From positions 1 to 64,000 of the forward strand of contig NZ_JABVAX010000013.1 of NCBI RefSeq assembly GCF_013404595.1: a DNA stretch of 64,000 nucleotides, read 5' to 3'. The first letter of the stretch is position 1. Each line of letters begins with the position of its first letter. The translations under genes were made by a program, and so were the position numbers. Below the pieces are notes generated by a model that did no database searches, was not told the origin of the DNA, and saw only the letters and a list, made by a program, of their open reading frames with translations. This stretch comes from Jannaschia marina (lineage in GTDB: Bacteria > Pseudomonadota > Alphaproteobacteria > Rhodobacterales > Rhodobacteraceae). Positions 1 through 6,926 of this stretch are shown here, in pieces.

Positions 1-81
1 GACGGACAACCACCGGACGTGGTCTACCGCGCCGGCACGACGATCATGCAACCCGACCAGGAGGCCCAGAGAGTAGCTTAG
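1..81 (+). other. tail of an upstream reading frame, probably the N-terminal half of the S8 protease
   Basis: Frame +1 is open from the left edge and stops at TAG 79-81, ending in ...QEAQRVA. The next frame (+2) is open from 77 and begins LRKRQILSK. Joined, the two read as a continuous helix-like linker leading into the protease domain. In subtilase proteins of this type, as I recall the family, a region of roughly 200 residues precedes the AEQAEW-like segment seen at the start of the next gene. I therefore infer that this tail and the following gene were one gene, now separated by one extra base or two missing bases near 76-80. The alternative is an independent upstream gene ending here. Confidence 0.4.
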
Positions 82-148
82 AAAACGCCAGATCCTGTCC
101 AAGGATCGGGGAGCACCTCCAGGAGTCCCAATCGATTTCGTCGAGGGG

Positions 149-1879
149 TTGGAAGCAGAAGAGCAGGCTGAATGGGTTCAGGATGTCCTCGGGCGCACCC
201 AGTATGGTCCAGTCGATCAGCAAGCAGCGTCATATATCACACTTTTGGACACAGGCATCACTTTGGCCCACCCCCTTCTTCAGCAAGCACTGGATGCCGC
301 CGACCGACATGCTGCGGTTCCAGGCTGGGACCTGGAAGACCTTGATGGACACGGCTCCAGGATGGCGGGGGTGGCGCTCTATGGCGATCTGAGATCGCAT
401 TTGCAAAGCACCTCGGCCATCCATGTGCCACATCGCCTGGAGTCTGCGAAAGTGATCCCAGATGCGGGACAAAACCCGCACCACCTTCTGGGTGACCGAA
501 CTCAGAAAGCCATCAATGCTGTTGAAGTTGAACCGGATCGGCTCAGGACGTTCGCGTTGGCAACGACAACAGATGACGACACACCCCATAGTGGTGCTCC
601 CACGTCGTGGTCAACGGAACTTGACCAGCTTTCTGTTGGTCGTTCGGGTATCGTCAAACAGCAAAGGCTGATTGTTGTGTCTGCGGGGAATCTCTCGCCT
701 CAGCACGACGGGACCAACGATTACCTTTCGAAGTGCGATGATGATGACGAGGCCGAAATCGAGTCTCCTGCCCAAGCTTGGAACACCATTGCCGTCGGTG
801 CGATGACAGAAATGAATGGTGTTGGCGGGCCCACCCATGGCTCCACACTCGCTGCGCAAGGCGACCTGGCCCCGATGTCGCGCACAGCGAGTTGGACCAA
901 GACCTGGCCAATCAAGCCGGACATCGTGCTGGAAGGCGGCAACTGGTTCAACGACGGGTATTCCACCACGCCGAACCAGCACTCTGACTTGATGCTGGTA
1001 ACTACAAGCCGGAACTACCCAGCCCGTTCATTTACTCACATTGCCGACACAAGTGCCGCGACTGCTCTGGCAGCCCGTGAGATCGCAACTCTGCGCTCCT
1101 CATATCCCAACCTTTGGCCGGAAACGATCCGTGCCCTCTATGTCGGATCGGCAAGGTGGACCAATCAGATGTGGTCTTACATCGATCCGGCAGACCGGAA
1201 GAAGAAAGGTGCCTACGATGTCATGTTCAGTCGATACGGATATGGCCAACCAAACCTTGAGCGGGCCCTTAGGAGTGCAAGGAGCGCGGTCACACTGATC
1301 GCTGAGGACCGCATACGTCCCTATGAAAACAAGGGCTCAGGACGGAAGCTCAACGAAATGCGTTTGTTTGAGTTGCCATGGCCGACCGACGTGTTGCGTG
1401 GGATGGTCGGTCAAAGCGTGACCCTTCGCATCGCGCTCAGCACGTTCATCGAACCGAACCCGTCAGAAGTCGCCCGTGGCCGAAAGAACAGATATGCCTC
1501 TCACGGGCTCCGCTTCTCCTTGAAGGGCGCAGATGAGGATGTCGAAGCATTCACCCGTCGCGTTGGTCGAACCGCTGTTGATGATCTCCAGGACGACAAT
1601 GGGCCAGACAGCGGGGAATGGGATTTCGGCTACAATCGCCGCAGCGTCGGGTCGATGCACATTGATACGTTGACCATTGCGGCAAGTGACTTGGCCCAGC
1701 GAGGTGTGATTGCTGTCTATCCTGTTGGAGGCTGGTGGAAAGAGAACCGCAACGTAAACCCTGAGCGGTGCGTGGCGCGGTTCTCATTGGTGGTTGAGAT
1801 CGATGCCGATGAGGCCGACGTTCACCTCTATGCAGAGGTGCAAGCCAAGGTTCCCGTCGCCGCAGCCGTCCAGGTCTGA
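149..1879 (+). CDS. S8 family (subtilisin-like) serine peptidase, N-terminally incomplete
   Basis: The 576-residue frame carries a subtilase catalytic triad: Asp34 in LLDTG, His68 in DGHGS and Ser302 in ADTSAATA, with the oxyanion-hole Asn181 in VVSAGN. The nominal TTG start at 149 has no convincing ribosome-binding site and leaves only about 30 residues before the catalytic Asp. The frame is open back to 77, and frame +1 upstream looks like its missing N-terminal region, so the gene is probably frameshifted. There is no signal peptide, which fits a cytoplasmic protease. Such proteases often sit next to an AAA ATPase on mobile islands (family knowledge); any partner would lie left of the window. 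The gene is A/T-richer than the rest of the window. Its substrate cannot be inferred. Confidence 0.8.
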   Translation: MEAEEQAEWVQDVLGRTQYGPVDQQAASYITLLDTGITLAHPLLQQALDAADRHAAVPGWDLEDLDGHGSRMAGVALYGDLRSHLQSTSAIHVPHRLESAKVIPDAGQNPHHLLGDRTQKAINAVEVEPDRLRTFALATTTDDDTPHSGAPTSWSTELDQLSVGRSGIVKQQRLIVVSAGNLSPQHDGTNDYLSKCDDDDEAEIESPAQAWNTIAVGAMTEMNGVGGPTHGSTLAAQGDLAPMSRTASWTKTWPIKPDIVLEGGNWFNDGYSTTPNQHSDLMLVTTSRNYPARSFTHIADTSAATALAAREIATLRSSYPNLWPETIRALYVGSARWTNQMWSYIDPADRKKKGAYDVMFSRYGYGQPNLERALRSARSAVTLIAEDRIRPYENKGSGRKLNEMRLFELPWPTDVLRGMVGQSVTLRIALSTFIEPNPSEVARGRKNRYASHGLRFSLKGADEDVEAFTRRVGRTAVDDLQDDNGPDSGEWDFGYNRRSVGSMHIDTLTIAASDLAQRGVIAVYPVGGWWKENRNVNPERCVARFSLVVEIDADEADVHLYAEVQAKVPVAAAVQV

Positions 1880-1895
1880 TGCCGATGCCTGTTAG

Positions 1896-1959
1896 CTAAG
1901 GCCGAGCACATCCTAGGGCCTTAGCCACTTCTCCATGTCCGACTAGACTGGAGAAGTGG
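1896..1959. terminator. two inverted repeats between convergent genes, possible bidirectional terminator
   Basis: CTAAGGCC at 1896-1903 pairs with GGCCTTAG at 1917-1924. CCACTTCTCC at 1925-1934 pairs perfectly with GGAGAAGTGG at 1950-1959. They lie at and just inside the 3' end of the minus-strand HigA-ImmA gene and 16 bases after the protease stop. No T-run follows on either strand, so intrinsic termination is uncertain. Confidence 0.3.
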
Positions 1960-3119
1960 GTATAGCGTCCTGTCATCATGCGCACCTGACCTGCGATCAC
2001 TGCACGATGGACATCCGCCCGTTCAGCGTATTGCCGGACCTTGGCTGCCGAAATGTTTCCAGCGATACGGGCCAGTTCATCGCGAATATCGTCAGGGACC
2101 AACGCGCTTTGTGCCAGGGTATTCGCCTCCTGTTCCATTTTGGGATCATTGCCGAACGCGCCTGTTGCACCTTCGGTCTCATCCAGGATGATCCGTTCGT
2201 CGGCCAGGTGCCGCTCCACGTGAACGCATTCATGCAGCAGCGTGAACCAGAAGTTATCCAACCTGTCGTGTCGGAGACTCACAGCGATTGCGGGTTTGCC
2301 ACTTGGAAGGCTGAAACATGCACCGTCAATGTAAGTCTTCTTCAAGCACGGAACATAGACTGCTGTGACGCCGACATCGCCCAGTCGTGCAAACGCCCGT
2401 TTCGGTCCGTCTGAATACAGGCTGAGCTTTGCTACTTCTCTGCGAAAGCCGTGCCCAACCGCGTCGGCGTCGAAATCTTGATCAACTTCAGCATTAATCG
2501 CCTCACCCATAGCCTTCATCAGCCAGGCGTTGACAGAATAGGGGTTAGGCTCTTTGTTCTCTGCACCGCGAAAGCGCACACCAGCAAAGTGCGGAGTATC
2601 AACCCGTGCAGCGGACATCAGTTTGCGAATACAAACTTCGAAGTCCTCCGCCTTCGGTTTTATACGGCCCAGCCAGCCCAGTTTGAACATCTCTGCCATC
2701 GGAAAAGACTTCCAACTCACATCGGGGCATGGCTCAGGAAGCTTGGCTTCGACCTTCCCCAGAAGCACATCCGCCGGAATGTCGAGATGCTTGTGAAGGG
2801 CCCGCATCATATCCAGGGATGGGTTCCGCTTTCCATTCAGGACCTCCGATATACGTGACTTCGGGAAGTCGATGAGTTCGGCAAGCTGGGTGCGATTGAC
2901 GCCCAGTTGGTCCATGCGGAACTCTATGGCTTCAACGGGCGTGGGTAAGGCGACGGGGAAGTGCTCACGCTCGTATTTTTCAACCAGGATTGCAAAAACC
3001 TCCAGAAGGCGGGTCTCGTCCTCGTCGAGTGTATCCTTCAACATCAGCGCATCAATCTGCTCCATGGCCCATGCATGGTCAGTTTCGGTTTTGATGGGTC
3101 TGATGTTTAGCTTTTCCAT
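1896..3119 (-). CDS. higA: HigA-like antitoxin fused to an ImmA/IrrE metallopeptidase domain
   Basis: The 407-residue protein has three parts. Residues 1-60 resemble the HigA N-terminus (RPIKTE near the start, an acidic helix, then YEREHFP). Residues about 62-120 form an XRE/Cro helix-turn-helix (EFRMDQLGVNRTQLAELIDFPKSR followed by ISEVLNGKR). The C-terminal half carries HECVH, an HExxH zinc-protease motif of the ImmA/IrrE (COG2856) type. Ordinary HigA proteins are about 100-130 residues, so this is a fusion with a peptidase domain. The start overlaps the end of the HigB-like gene by 13 bases, the usual toxin-first order. The helix-turn-helix should bind the palindromes upstream of the toxin gene. 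The peptidase could inactivate a repressor or destroy the antitoxin under stress, as ImmA does for ImmR; that part is inference. Confidence 0.82.
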   Translation of the reverse strand: MEKLNIRPIKTETDHAWAMEQIDALMLKDTLDEDETRLLEVFAILVEKYEREHFPVALPTPVEAIEFRMDQLGVNRTQLAELIDFPKSRISEVLNGKRNPSLDMMRALHKHLDIPADVLLGKVEAKLPEPCPDVSWKSFPMAEMFKLGWLGRIKPKAEDFEVCIRKLMSAARVDTPHFAGVRFRGAENKEPNPYSVNAWLMKAMGEAINAEVDQDFDADAVGHGFRREVAKLSLYSDGPKRAFARLGDVGVTAVYVPCLKKTYIDGACFSLPSGKPAIAVSLRHDRLDNFWFTLLHECVHVERHLADERIILDETEGATGAFGNDPKMEQEANTLAQSALVPDDIRDELARIAGNISAAKVRQYAERADVHRAVIAGQVRMMTGRYTHFSSLVGHGEVAKALGCARP

Positions 3120-3427
3120 GTGACTGATCCTACGTCGATATCATCGTATTCCTTGTGCGTTCCGATGAACTCGATCTTGATGACTCCAGCTTGATAGTTA
3201 ATGCGGACTACAAGTCTGAAATGGTTCCCCTTGATGTTGAAGATCGTAACCCCGTTTCCTTTTCCTATTGGGCGGGCTTTGGGATAACTCCTCTTTAAGT
3301 CGCCAGGGTTCTTCCAGTCGGCCGCTCTTGCCTCTCGATACCATGCTCGAAGTGCACCAGCGGCTTCCTTCCCTCGCTTGTTCGTGATGACGAAACTCTC
3401 GATCCTTTCTATCGATATGACTTTCAT
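3107..3427 (-). CDS. higB: HigB-type mRNA interferase toxin
   Basis: A 106-residue protein starting MKVISIERIESF, with an internal WKNPGDLKRSYP segment and C-terminal FRLVVRINYQ and FIGTHKEYD. These match the HigB toxin family (PF09907), a RelE-fold ribosome-dependent or free mRNA endonuclease. The family normally begins with the MxVI segment, so I chose the ATG at 3427. An in-frame ATG at 3442 and a TTG at 3466 are also possible, but both lie inside the upstream palindromes. It is the first gene of a two-gene operon with the HigA-ImmA gene, overlapping it by 13 bases. Expression is probably repressed by the antitoxin at 3435-3474. Confidence 0.82.
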   Translation of the reverse strand: MKVISIERIESFVITNKRGKEAAGALRAWYREARAADWKNPGDLKRSYPKARPIGKGNGVTIFNIKGNHFRLVVRINYQAGVIKIEFIGTHKEYDDIDVGSVTWKS

Positions 3428-3434
3428 CGCTAGG

Positions 3435-3474
3435 TTACTCATATGGTAATTTTTTCGGATTACCAAAATGGTAA
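3435..3474. promoter_or_regulatory. twin palindromes, probable autoregulatory operator of the toxin-antitoxin operon
   Basis: TTACCAAAATGGTAA at 3460-3474 is an exact inverted repeat with arms TTACCA/TGGTAA. A related but imperfect copy, TTACTCATATGGTAA, lies at 3435-3449. Their centres are 25 bases apart, and they sit directly upstream of the HigB start in an A/T-rich stretch. This is the usual arrangement for cooperative binding of an XRE antitoxin. Confidence 0.6.
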
Positions 3475-3516
3475 CACTGGGCTTCTATCGCTTGTCGTCA
3501 TACTTAGCAAGCAGGT

Positions 3517-4239
3517 ATGACAACGCCGATGATCAATGATCCCGTCCATACACGTCGTGCGCACCTTGTCTGGCGAAACCCGCACACGGGTGACGGCGAA
3601 CATCAGTATGTGGTCGGAGAACTAGAGCAGAGACCACATCGCCTGGGCTTTCACTATCTGCGGGAGGACCTGCTGGCCCCCGCCATTGCCGCAGGCTTCG
3701 AAGGCTATGTCGGGCTTCCACTTCACTCGACGGAGCTTGATTTCCTTGCATCGAAGGTTTTGATCCGCCGCCTTCCACCAATCGGTCGGAGCGACTTTCC
3801 CGAACTGCTTCGCCGTTTCGGTCTGCCAACAGATCAATCCTATCCAGACCTAACTCTCTTGGCATACACGGGTGCAAAGCTATCAAGCGATGGCTTTTCT
3901 ATCTGTGAAACGTTCGATGGGTTCGAGGGTGCGTTCTCATATGTCTTCGATGTATCGCGGACCCGCAGCTTCCTTGATTTCAATGAACTCGTGATTGGCG
4001 AGACCATATTGTTCGAAAATGAACCGACCAATGAAGTGAGCCCAAACGCTGTCCGGCTTTCGCGAGAGGATTGGGAGGCGGTGGGTTACATCAACCAGTT
4101 ACAAGCAAAGACCGTTTGTTCCTGGTTGCAGAATGGGATCGTAAATGCGACTGTCTTTCGCGTGAACGGTCGCCTTCACTATCCTAGCCTCTTTGTCCGT
4201 GCAGACATCGAAACGAATAGCCGCGCTGCTGCGGCTTGA
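3517..4239 (+). CDS. HIRAN-like domain protein of unknown function
   Basis: 240 residues, divergent from the toxin-antitoxin operon. The C-terminal third (about residues 155-220) contains FENEPTNEVSPNAVRL followed by VGYINQLQAKTVCSWL, resembling the HIRAN fold (a DNA-end or 3'-end binding domain in helicases and repair proteins), where a Pro-x-Asn-x-x-x-Asn-Ala segment is followed by a glycine-tyrosine strand. The first 150 residues (HLVWRNP, GELEQRPHRLGFHYL, LLAYTGAKLSSDG) I do not recognise. There is no signal peptide or membrane segment. Base composition matches the island genes rather than the genes to the right. A role in DNA recognition or defence on the island is possible, but nothing in the sequence proves it. 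Confidence 0.6.
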   Translation: MTTPMINDPVHTRRAHLVWRNPHTGDGEHQYVVGELEQRPHRLGFHYLREDLLAPAIAAGFEGYVGLPLHSTELDFLASKVLIRRLPPIGRSDFPELLRRFGLPTDQSYPDLTLLAYTGAKLSSDGFSICETFDGFEGAFSYVFDVSRTRSFLDFNELVIGETILFENEPTNEVSPNAVRLSREDWEAVGYINQLQAKTVCSWLQNGIVNATVFRVNGRLHYPSLFVRADIETNSRAAAA

Positions 4240-4260
4240 CCGCAATTCATCGGGTCAGGA

Positions 4261-4308
4261 GTGGGACACTTGAGGCCCAGAAATGCTGTCCCTCGCTGTC
4301 CCACTTTT
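4261..4308 (+). terminator. possible terminator after the HIRAN-domain gene
   Basis: GTGGGACA at 4261-4268 pairs with TGTCCCAC at 4297-4304, followed directly by TTTT. The 28-base loop is long, so the hairpin may be weak. It lies 22 bases after the stop codon of the upstream gene. Confidence 0.4.
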
Positions 4309-4337
4309 CCCTAAGTCATTGAGAAGTATAGTCAGTT

Positions 4338-4358
4338 AAATCCCGCCCCCGGGCACCA
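4338..4358 (+). other. tRNA 3'-end-like sequence, putative island attachment site
   Basis: The stretch ends CCCGGGCACCA, which looks like the 3' acceptor strand, discriminator and CCA of a tRNA whose 5' end would be GCCCGGG (common for leucine tRNAs). It is preceded by a T-loop-like AAATC. No T-arm 5' strand, anticodon arm or D-arm lies upstream, so this is not a complete tRNA gene. Integrases often target tRNA 3' ends and leave such a duplicate at the far side of the island. It also coincides with the change from A/T-richer to GC-rich sequence. An intact tRNA and an integrase would be expected left of the window. Confidence 0.45.
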
Positions 4359-4550
4359 CAAGATCCAACTTAAAACCATGGATTTCATGCGGTCCGGTGA
4401 AGGTTGCTGTCATACCGGTCGGGCGCACGGCGAGGCGGCGCACGTGTCCGGGCAGGGAGGTCACAGTTGGTCGTTCCACGTCCTCGCGCGGTTGAAAGCC
4501 GTCGAGCCCCGTGTCTAGCGTCACGGTCAAACACCCAGGCAATTTCCAAG
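4359..4550. other. non-coding gap before speD
   Basis: A stretch of 192 bases between the putative attachment site and speD. A 68-codon open frame on the minus strand (4336-4542) covers it but runs into the attachment-like sequence and has no recognisable domain. The region presumably carries the speD promoter. I see no clear -35/-10 pair or riboswitch. Confidence 0.4.
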
Positions 4551-4940
4551 ATGAAACAACTTCCGATTTCTCCGATTGTGACCCCGCAAGGGCGACATTT
4601 GCTCGTCGATTTCCATGGCGCGACGAACCTCTATGACAGGGAAGCGGCAGAGCCGGTCTTCCGCGATGCGGCCGAGGCGGCCGGAACGACCGTGCTCGAC
4701 GTCATCTTCCACGATTTCGGGCAGCGCGCGGGCTTTACCGGTGTGGCCGTGCTGGCGGAGTCGCATATCTCGATCCACACGTGGCCCGAGACCGGCTACG
4801 CCGCTATCGACATCTTCATGTGCGGTGACTGCGATCCGACGATCGCCGTGGAACATCTGCGCGGCTACTTTCGCCCCGAGCGTGAAGAGATCGCGCAGCT
4901 TGTACGGGGGGTGCCGAACGCGATCTCGGTTTCCGTCTGA
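4551..4940 (+). CDS. speD: S-adenosylmethionine decarboxylase proenzyme
   Basis: A 129-residue class 1 prokaryotic AdoMetDC. It converts AdoMet to decarboxylated AdoMet, the aminopropyl donor for polyamine synthesis. The self-cleavage motif ESHISIHTWPE is present; the serine before IHTWPE becomes the pyruvoyl cofactor. The downstream MCGDCDP segment is also typical of the family. The ATG at 4551 gives the canonical length; an in-frame upstream extension to 4404 is not family-like. It is first in a co-directional cluster whose last member is a spermidine-synthase-like membrane protein at 6927, so its product is probably used by that enzyme. Confidence 0.95.
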   Translation: MKQLPISPIVTPQGRHLLVDFHGATNLYDREAAEPVFRDAAEAAGTTVLDVIFHDFGQRAGFTGVAVLAESHISIHTWPETGYAAIDIFMCGDCDPTIAVEHLRGYFRPEREEIAQLVRGVPNAISVSV

Positions 4941-4993
4941 CCTGTTTCAGCGATACGCCATGGGGCACGCTGATCCTTTGTGGTCTGCTGGCG

Positions 4994-6250
4994 GTGGGCC
5001 ATGCGGCGCTCGGGCCTGTCCGCAATCCGGCCGCGTTGGCCGATCTCGGTGACGCGATACTCGGCGTGCTGCGGCACGGCGGGTCGGGGCATCTGCTTTT
5101 CAATCTTGTCATGATCGCGGTCGGCGGCGCGCAGACGGAGCGCGCGATCGGTTCCCTTCGGATGCTTGGGCTCGCGGCGCTTTGCGCCGGAGCGGGGACG
5201 CTTGCGCAATACGCCGTGACCGGTCCGGCCTTCGTCGGGGCCTCGGGGATCGCCTATGGTCTCGTCTGCCACGGGCTGCTCGCCGCGGCGGGGTCGCGCG
5301 CCCGGCTCTGGCTGATCGCGGGGATCATGGCCGTGCTGTTCCTGGAGGCGCTGTTCCTGTTTGACAGGGTCTCGGTCGTCACCCATGCCGTCGGTGCACT
5401 GATCGGAGGAAGTAACGTCATGTTCGGATCGCTGTTCGGCTCGAAGGGACCGGTGCTGAAGCCAATGAAGCTCACCCATGCGGGACGGGTCGCCGCGATC
5501 ATCGAGGAGACCGACGAGGACGACGCGCTCGAGGCGGAGCAGGGGTTTCTCGCCGGCGACCTCGAGGGGATGTTCGTGCTGATGCGTGGCGGCGAGGTCA
5601 TCGGGGTGACCGGCTACGCACTCGACGAACAGGTGCCGGATGTGGCCTGGCTCTCCTGGACCTATCTGACCGAGGCGGAGACGGGGGCGGGCCTCGGGGG
5701 GTGGATGCTCAACGCGCTCCTTGGAAAGCTCAAGGCTCTTGGCATCCGAAAGCTGTTTATCGCGACGAGCGACTATGCCGAGGACGGTGTGCCGATCTAT
5801 GCAGCCGCACACCGTATGTACGAGGAGTTCGGGGCCGAGATCGAGTTGACCGTGCCGGACTACCACGCCCCGGGCGAGGCCAGGATCGTCTACGGCCTCG
5901 AGAATCCCGAATTCGAGCATAAGCCGGAACCCGGGGAGCATCCCGAGATCGGCCTGGCCATCACCGGGGCTGCGCGGGAACCCGAAACCGACGGCACCGC
6001 GGGCCTCATCTGGGAGGGGCGGCCGGCCGGCATCGCCGGGCTCGACGACCAGCTGGAGAAGGTGCGGCGCGACGGTGCGCGGATGGCGGTGCTCGTGTTG
6101 CCAAGCGACATCTCAGAGGCGAATGCAGCGGCATTTGAGTCACATGCCTTCGGGAAGTGCGGCCGTTTGTCCGATTATTTCGCCCGAGGTCTGCATCAGG
6201 ACTGGTGGTCATGCTCTTTGGAAGCCGATAGGGCGGCTACGAAAAATTAG
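4994..6250 (+). CDS. rhomboid intramembrane protease fused to a GNAT acetyltransferase domain
   Basis: The N-terminal half has the rhomboid signature: HLLFN (the HxxxN of TM2), GASG with the nucleophilic serine in TM4, and THAVGALIGG with the catalytic histidine in TM6, among hydrophobic segments. After about residue 155 a soluble GNAT fold follows, with an acetyl-CoA loop in GAGLGGWMLN and SDYAEDGVPIYAAAHRMYEEFG. The GTG at 4994 is the first standard start in this frame, yet the frame upstream encodes a hydrophobic helix (TLILCGLLAVGH) that should be TM1. Removing one G from the four-G run at 4962-4965 would join it to an ATG at 4960. The true start is thus probably 4960 and the reading frame damaged. 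Lying between speD and the synthase gene, it may cleave or modify a membrane partner linked to polyamines. Confidence 0.72.
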   Translation: MGHAALGPVRNPAALADLGDAILGVLRHGGSGHLLFNLVMIAVGGAQTERAIGSLRMLGLAALCAGAGTLAQYAVTGPAFVGASGIAYGLVCHGLLAAAGSRARLWLIAGIMAVLFLEALFLFDRVSVVTHAVGALIGGSNVMFGSLFGSKGPVLKPMKLTHAGRVAAIIEETDEDDALEAEQGFLAGDLEGMFVLMRGGEVIGVTGYALDEQVPDVAWLSWTYLTEAETGAGLGGWMLNALLGKLKALGIRKLFIATSDYAEDGVPIYAAAHRMYEEFGAEIELTVPDYHAPGEARIVYGLENPEFEHKPEPGEHPEIGLAITGAAREPETDGTAGLIWEGRPAGIAGLDDQLEKVRRDGARMAVLVLPSDISEANAAAFESHAFGKCGRLSDYFARGLHQDWWSCSLEADRAATKN

Positions 6251-6262
6251 AGGAACTTCTGC

Positions 6263-6850
6263 GTGTTTCAACAACTCAAATAGATTGTTTTCCTGGCTGT
6301 CGGTGGTTTCATAGTCTATTCTGTCTTCTTCGCCTCCGAGGGGGAGCAGACGGCCGATCTGGGCCAGGTTCTGGATCGTACCGAATTCGCGCTGTCGAAC
6401 TATGAGGGCTATCTGACGGAGAAAGGTATCGCCGAGGTCGGGCAGGAGCAGATGGACCAGTTTACGGCCTATTACACCCAGGTTCTGAACGCCGATCCGC
6501 GCTTCTATGACCGGCCGCTCGGCCTCGAGGTGCAGCAGGATGCCACCTTCCTGGGCTTCGCCGACGCCAATTCCAACGGCGTGCAAGATGCGGACGAGGG
6601 CAAGGTTTTCACCGTCGAGATCGACGAGGAGAACAACCGTCTGATCGCGACCGACGTGGCCGGCAACGCCTCGGGCCTGCGCTTCTCCGGGACGGGCTTC
6701 CTTGCCGGCGTTCTGCTCGGCAACCTTCTCAATCGCCAGCGCGCGGCCGGTGTGACCAAGTCGAGTTTCTCAAACCGCAATGTCACGTCGCGCGCCAGCT
6801 ATCAGGCCCCGTCCTCGGCCCGCTCGGGCGGCCCGCGCACCGGCAAGTAA
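6263..6850 (+). pseudogene. membrane-anchored protein with a calcium-loop-like motif, interrupted by an in-frame TAG
   Basis: A GTG at 6263 follows a good ribosome-binding site (GAGGAA about 8 bases upstream) and reads MFQQLK, then TAG at 6281, then continues in frame as IVFLAVGGFIVYSVFFASEGEQ. That is a normal N-terminal signal anchor if the TAG were CAG or a sense codon. The rest is a soluble domain with DANSNGVQDADEG near its middle, an EF-hand-like acidic loop, then GTGFLAGVLLGNLL and a Ser/Arg/Gly-rich tail. The first downstream ATG, at 6452, would give 132 residues without the anchor. I do not recognise the family. Its position inside the spe cluster suggests a link to the polyamine pathway or to the rhomboid protease, for which an anchored protein would be a plausible substrate. 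Confidence 0.6.
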
Positions 6851-6926
6851 GCTCTATCGACACGTGGGGCCCGGTCGCACCGCCGGCCGGGCTTCTTTGC
6901 GTCAAATCCACCAGCGGAGACCCGCG

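Noticed and set aside
4338..4358. Complete tRNA gene
   Set aside because: Only the acceptor 3' strand and part of the T-loop are present; no D-arm, anticodon arm or T-arm 5' strand lies upstream.
4336..4542. 68-codon minus-strand open frame before speD
   Set aside because: It has no domain or ribosome-binding site and its 3' end runs into the tRNA-like attachment sequence.
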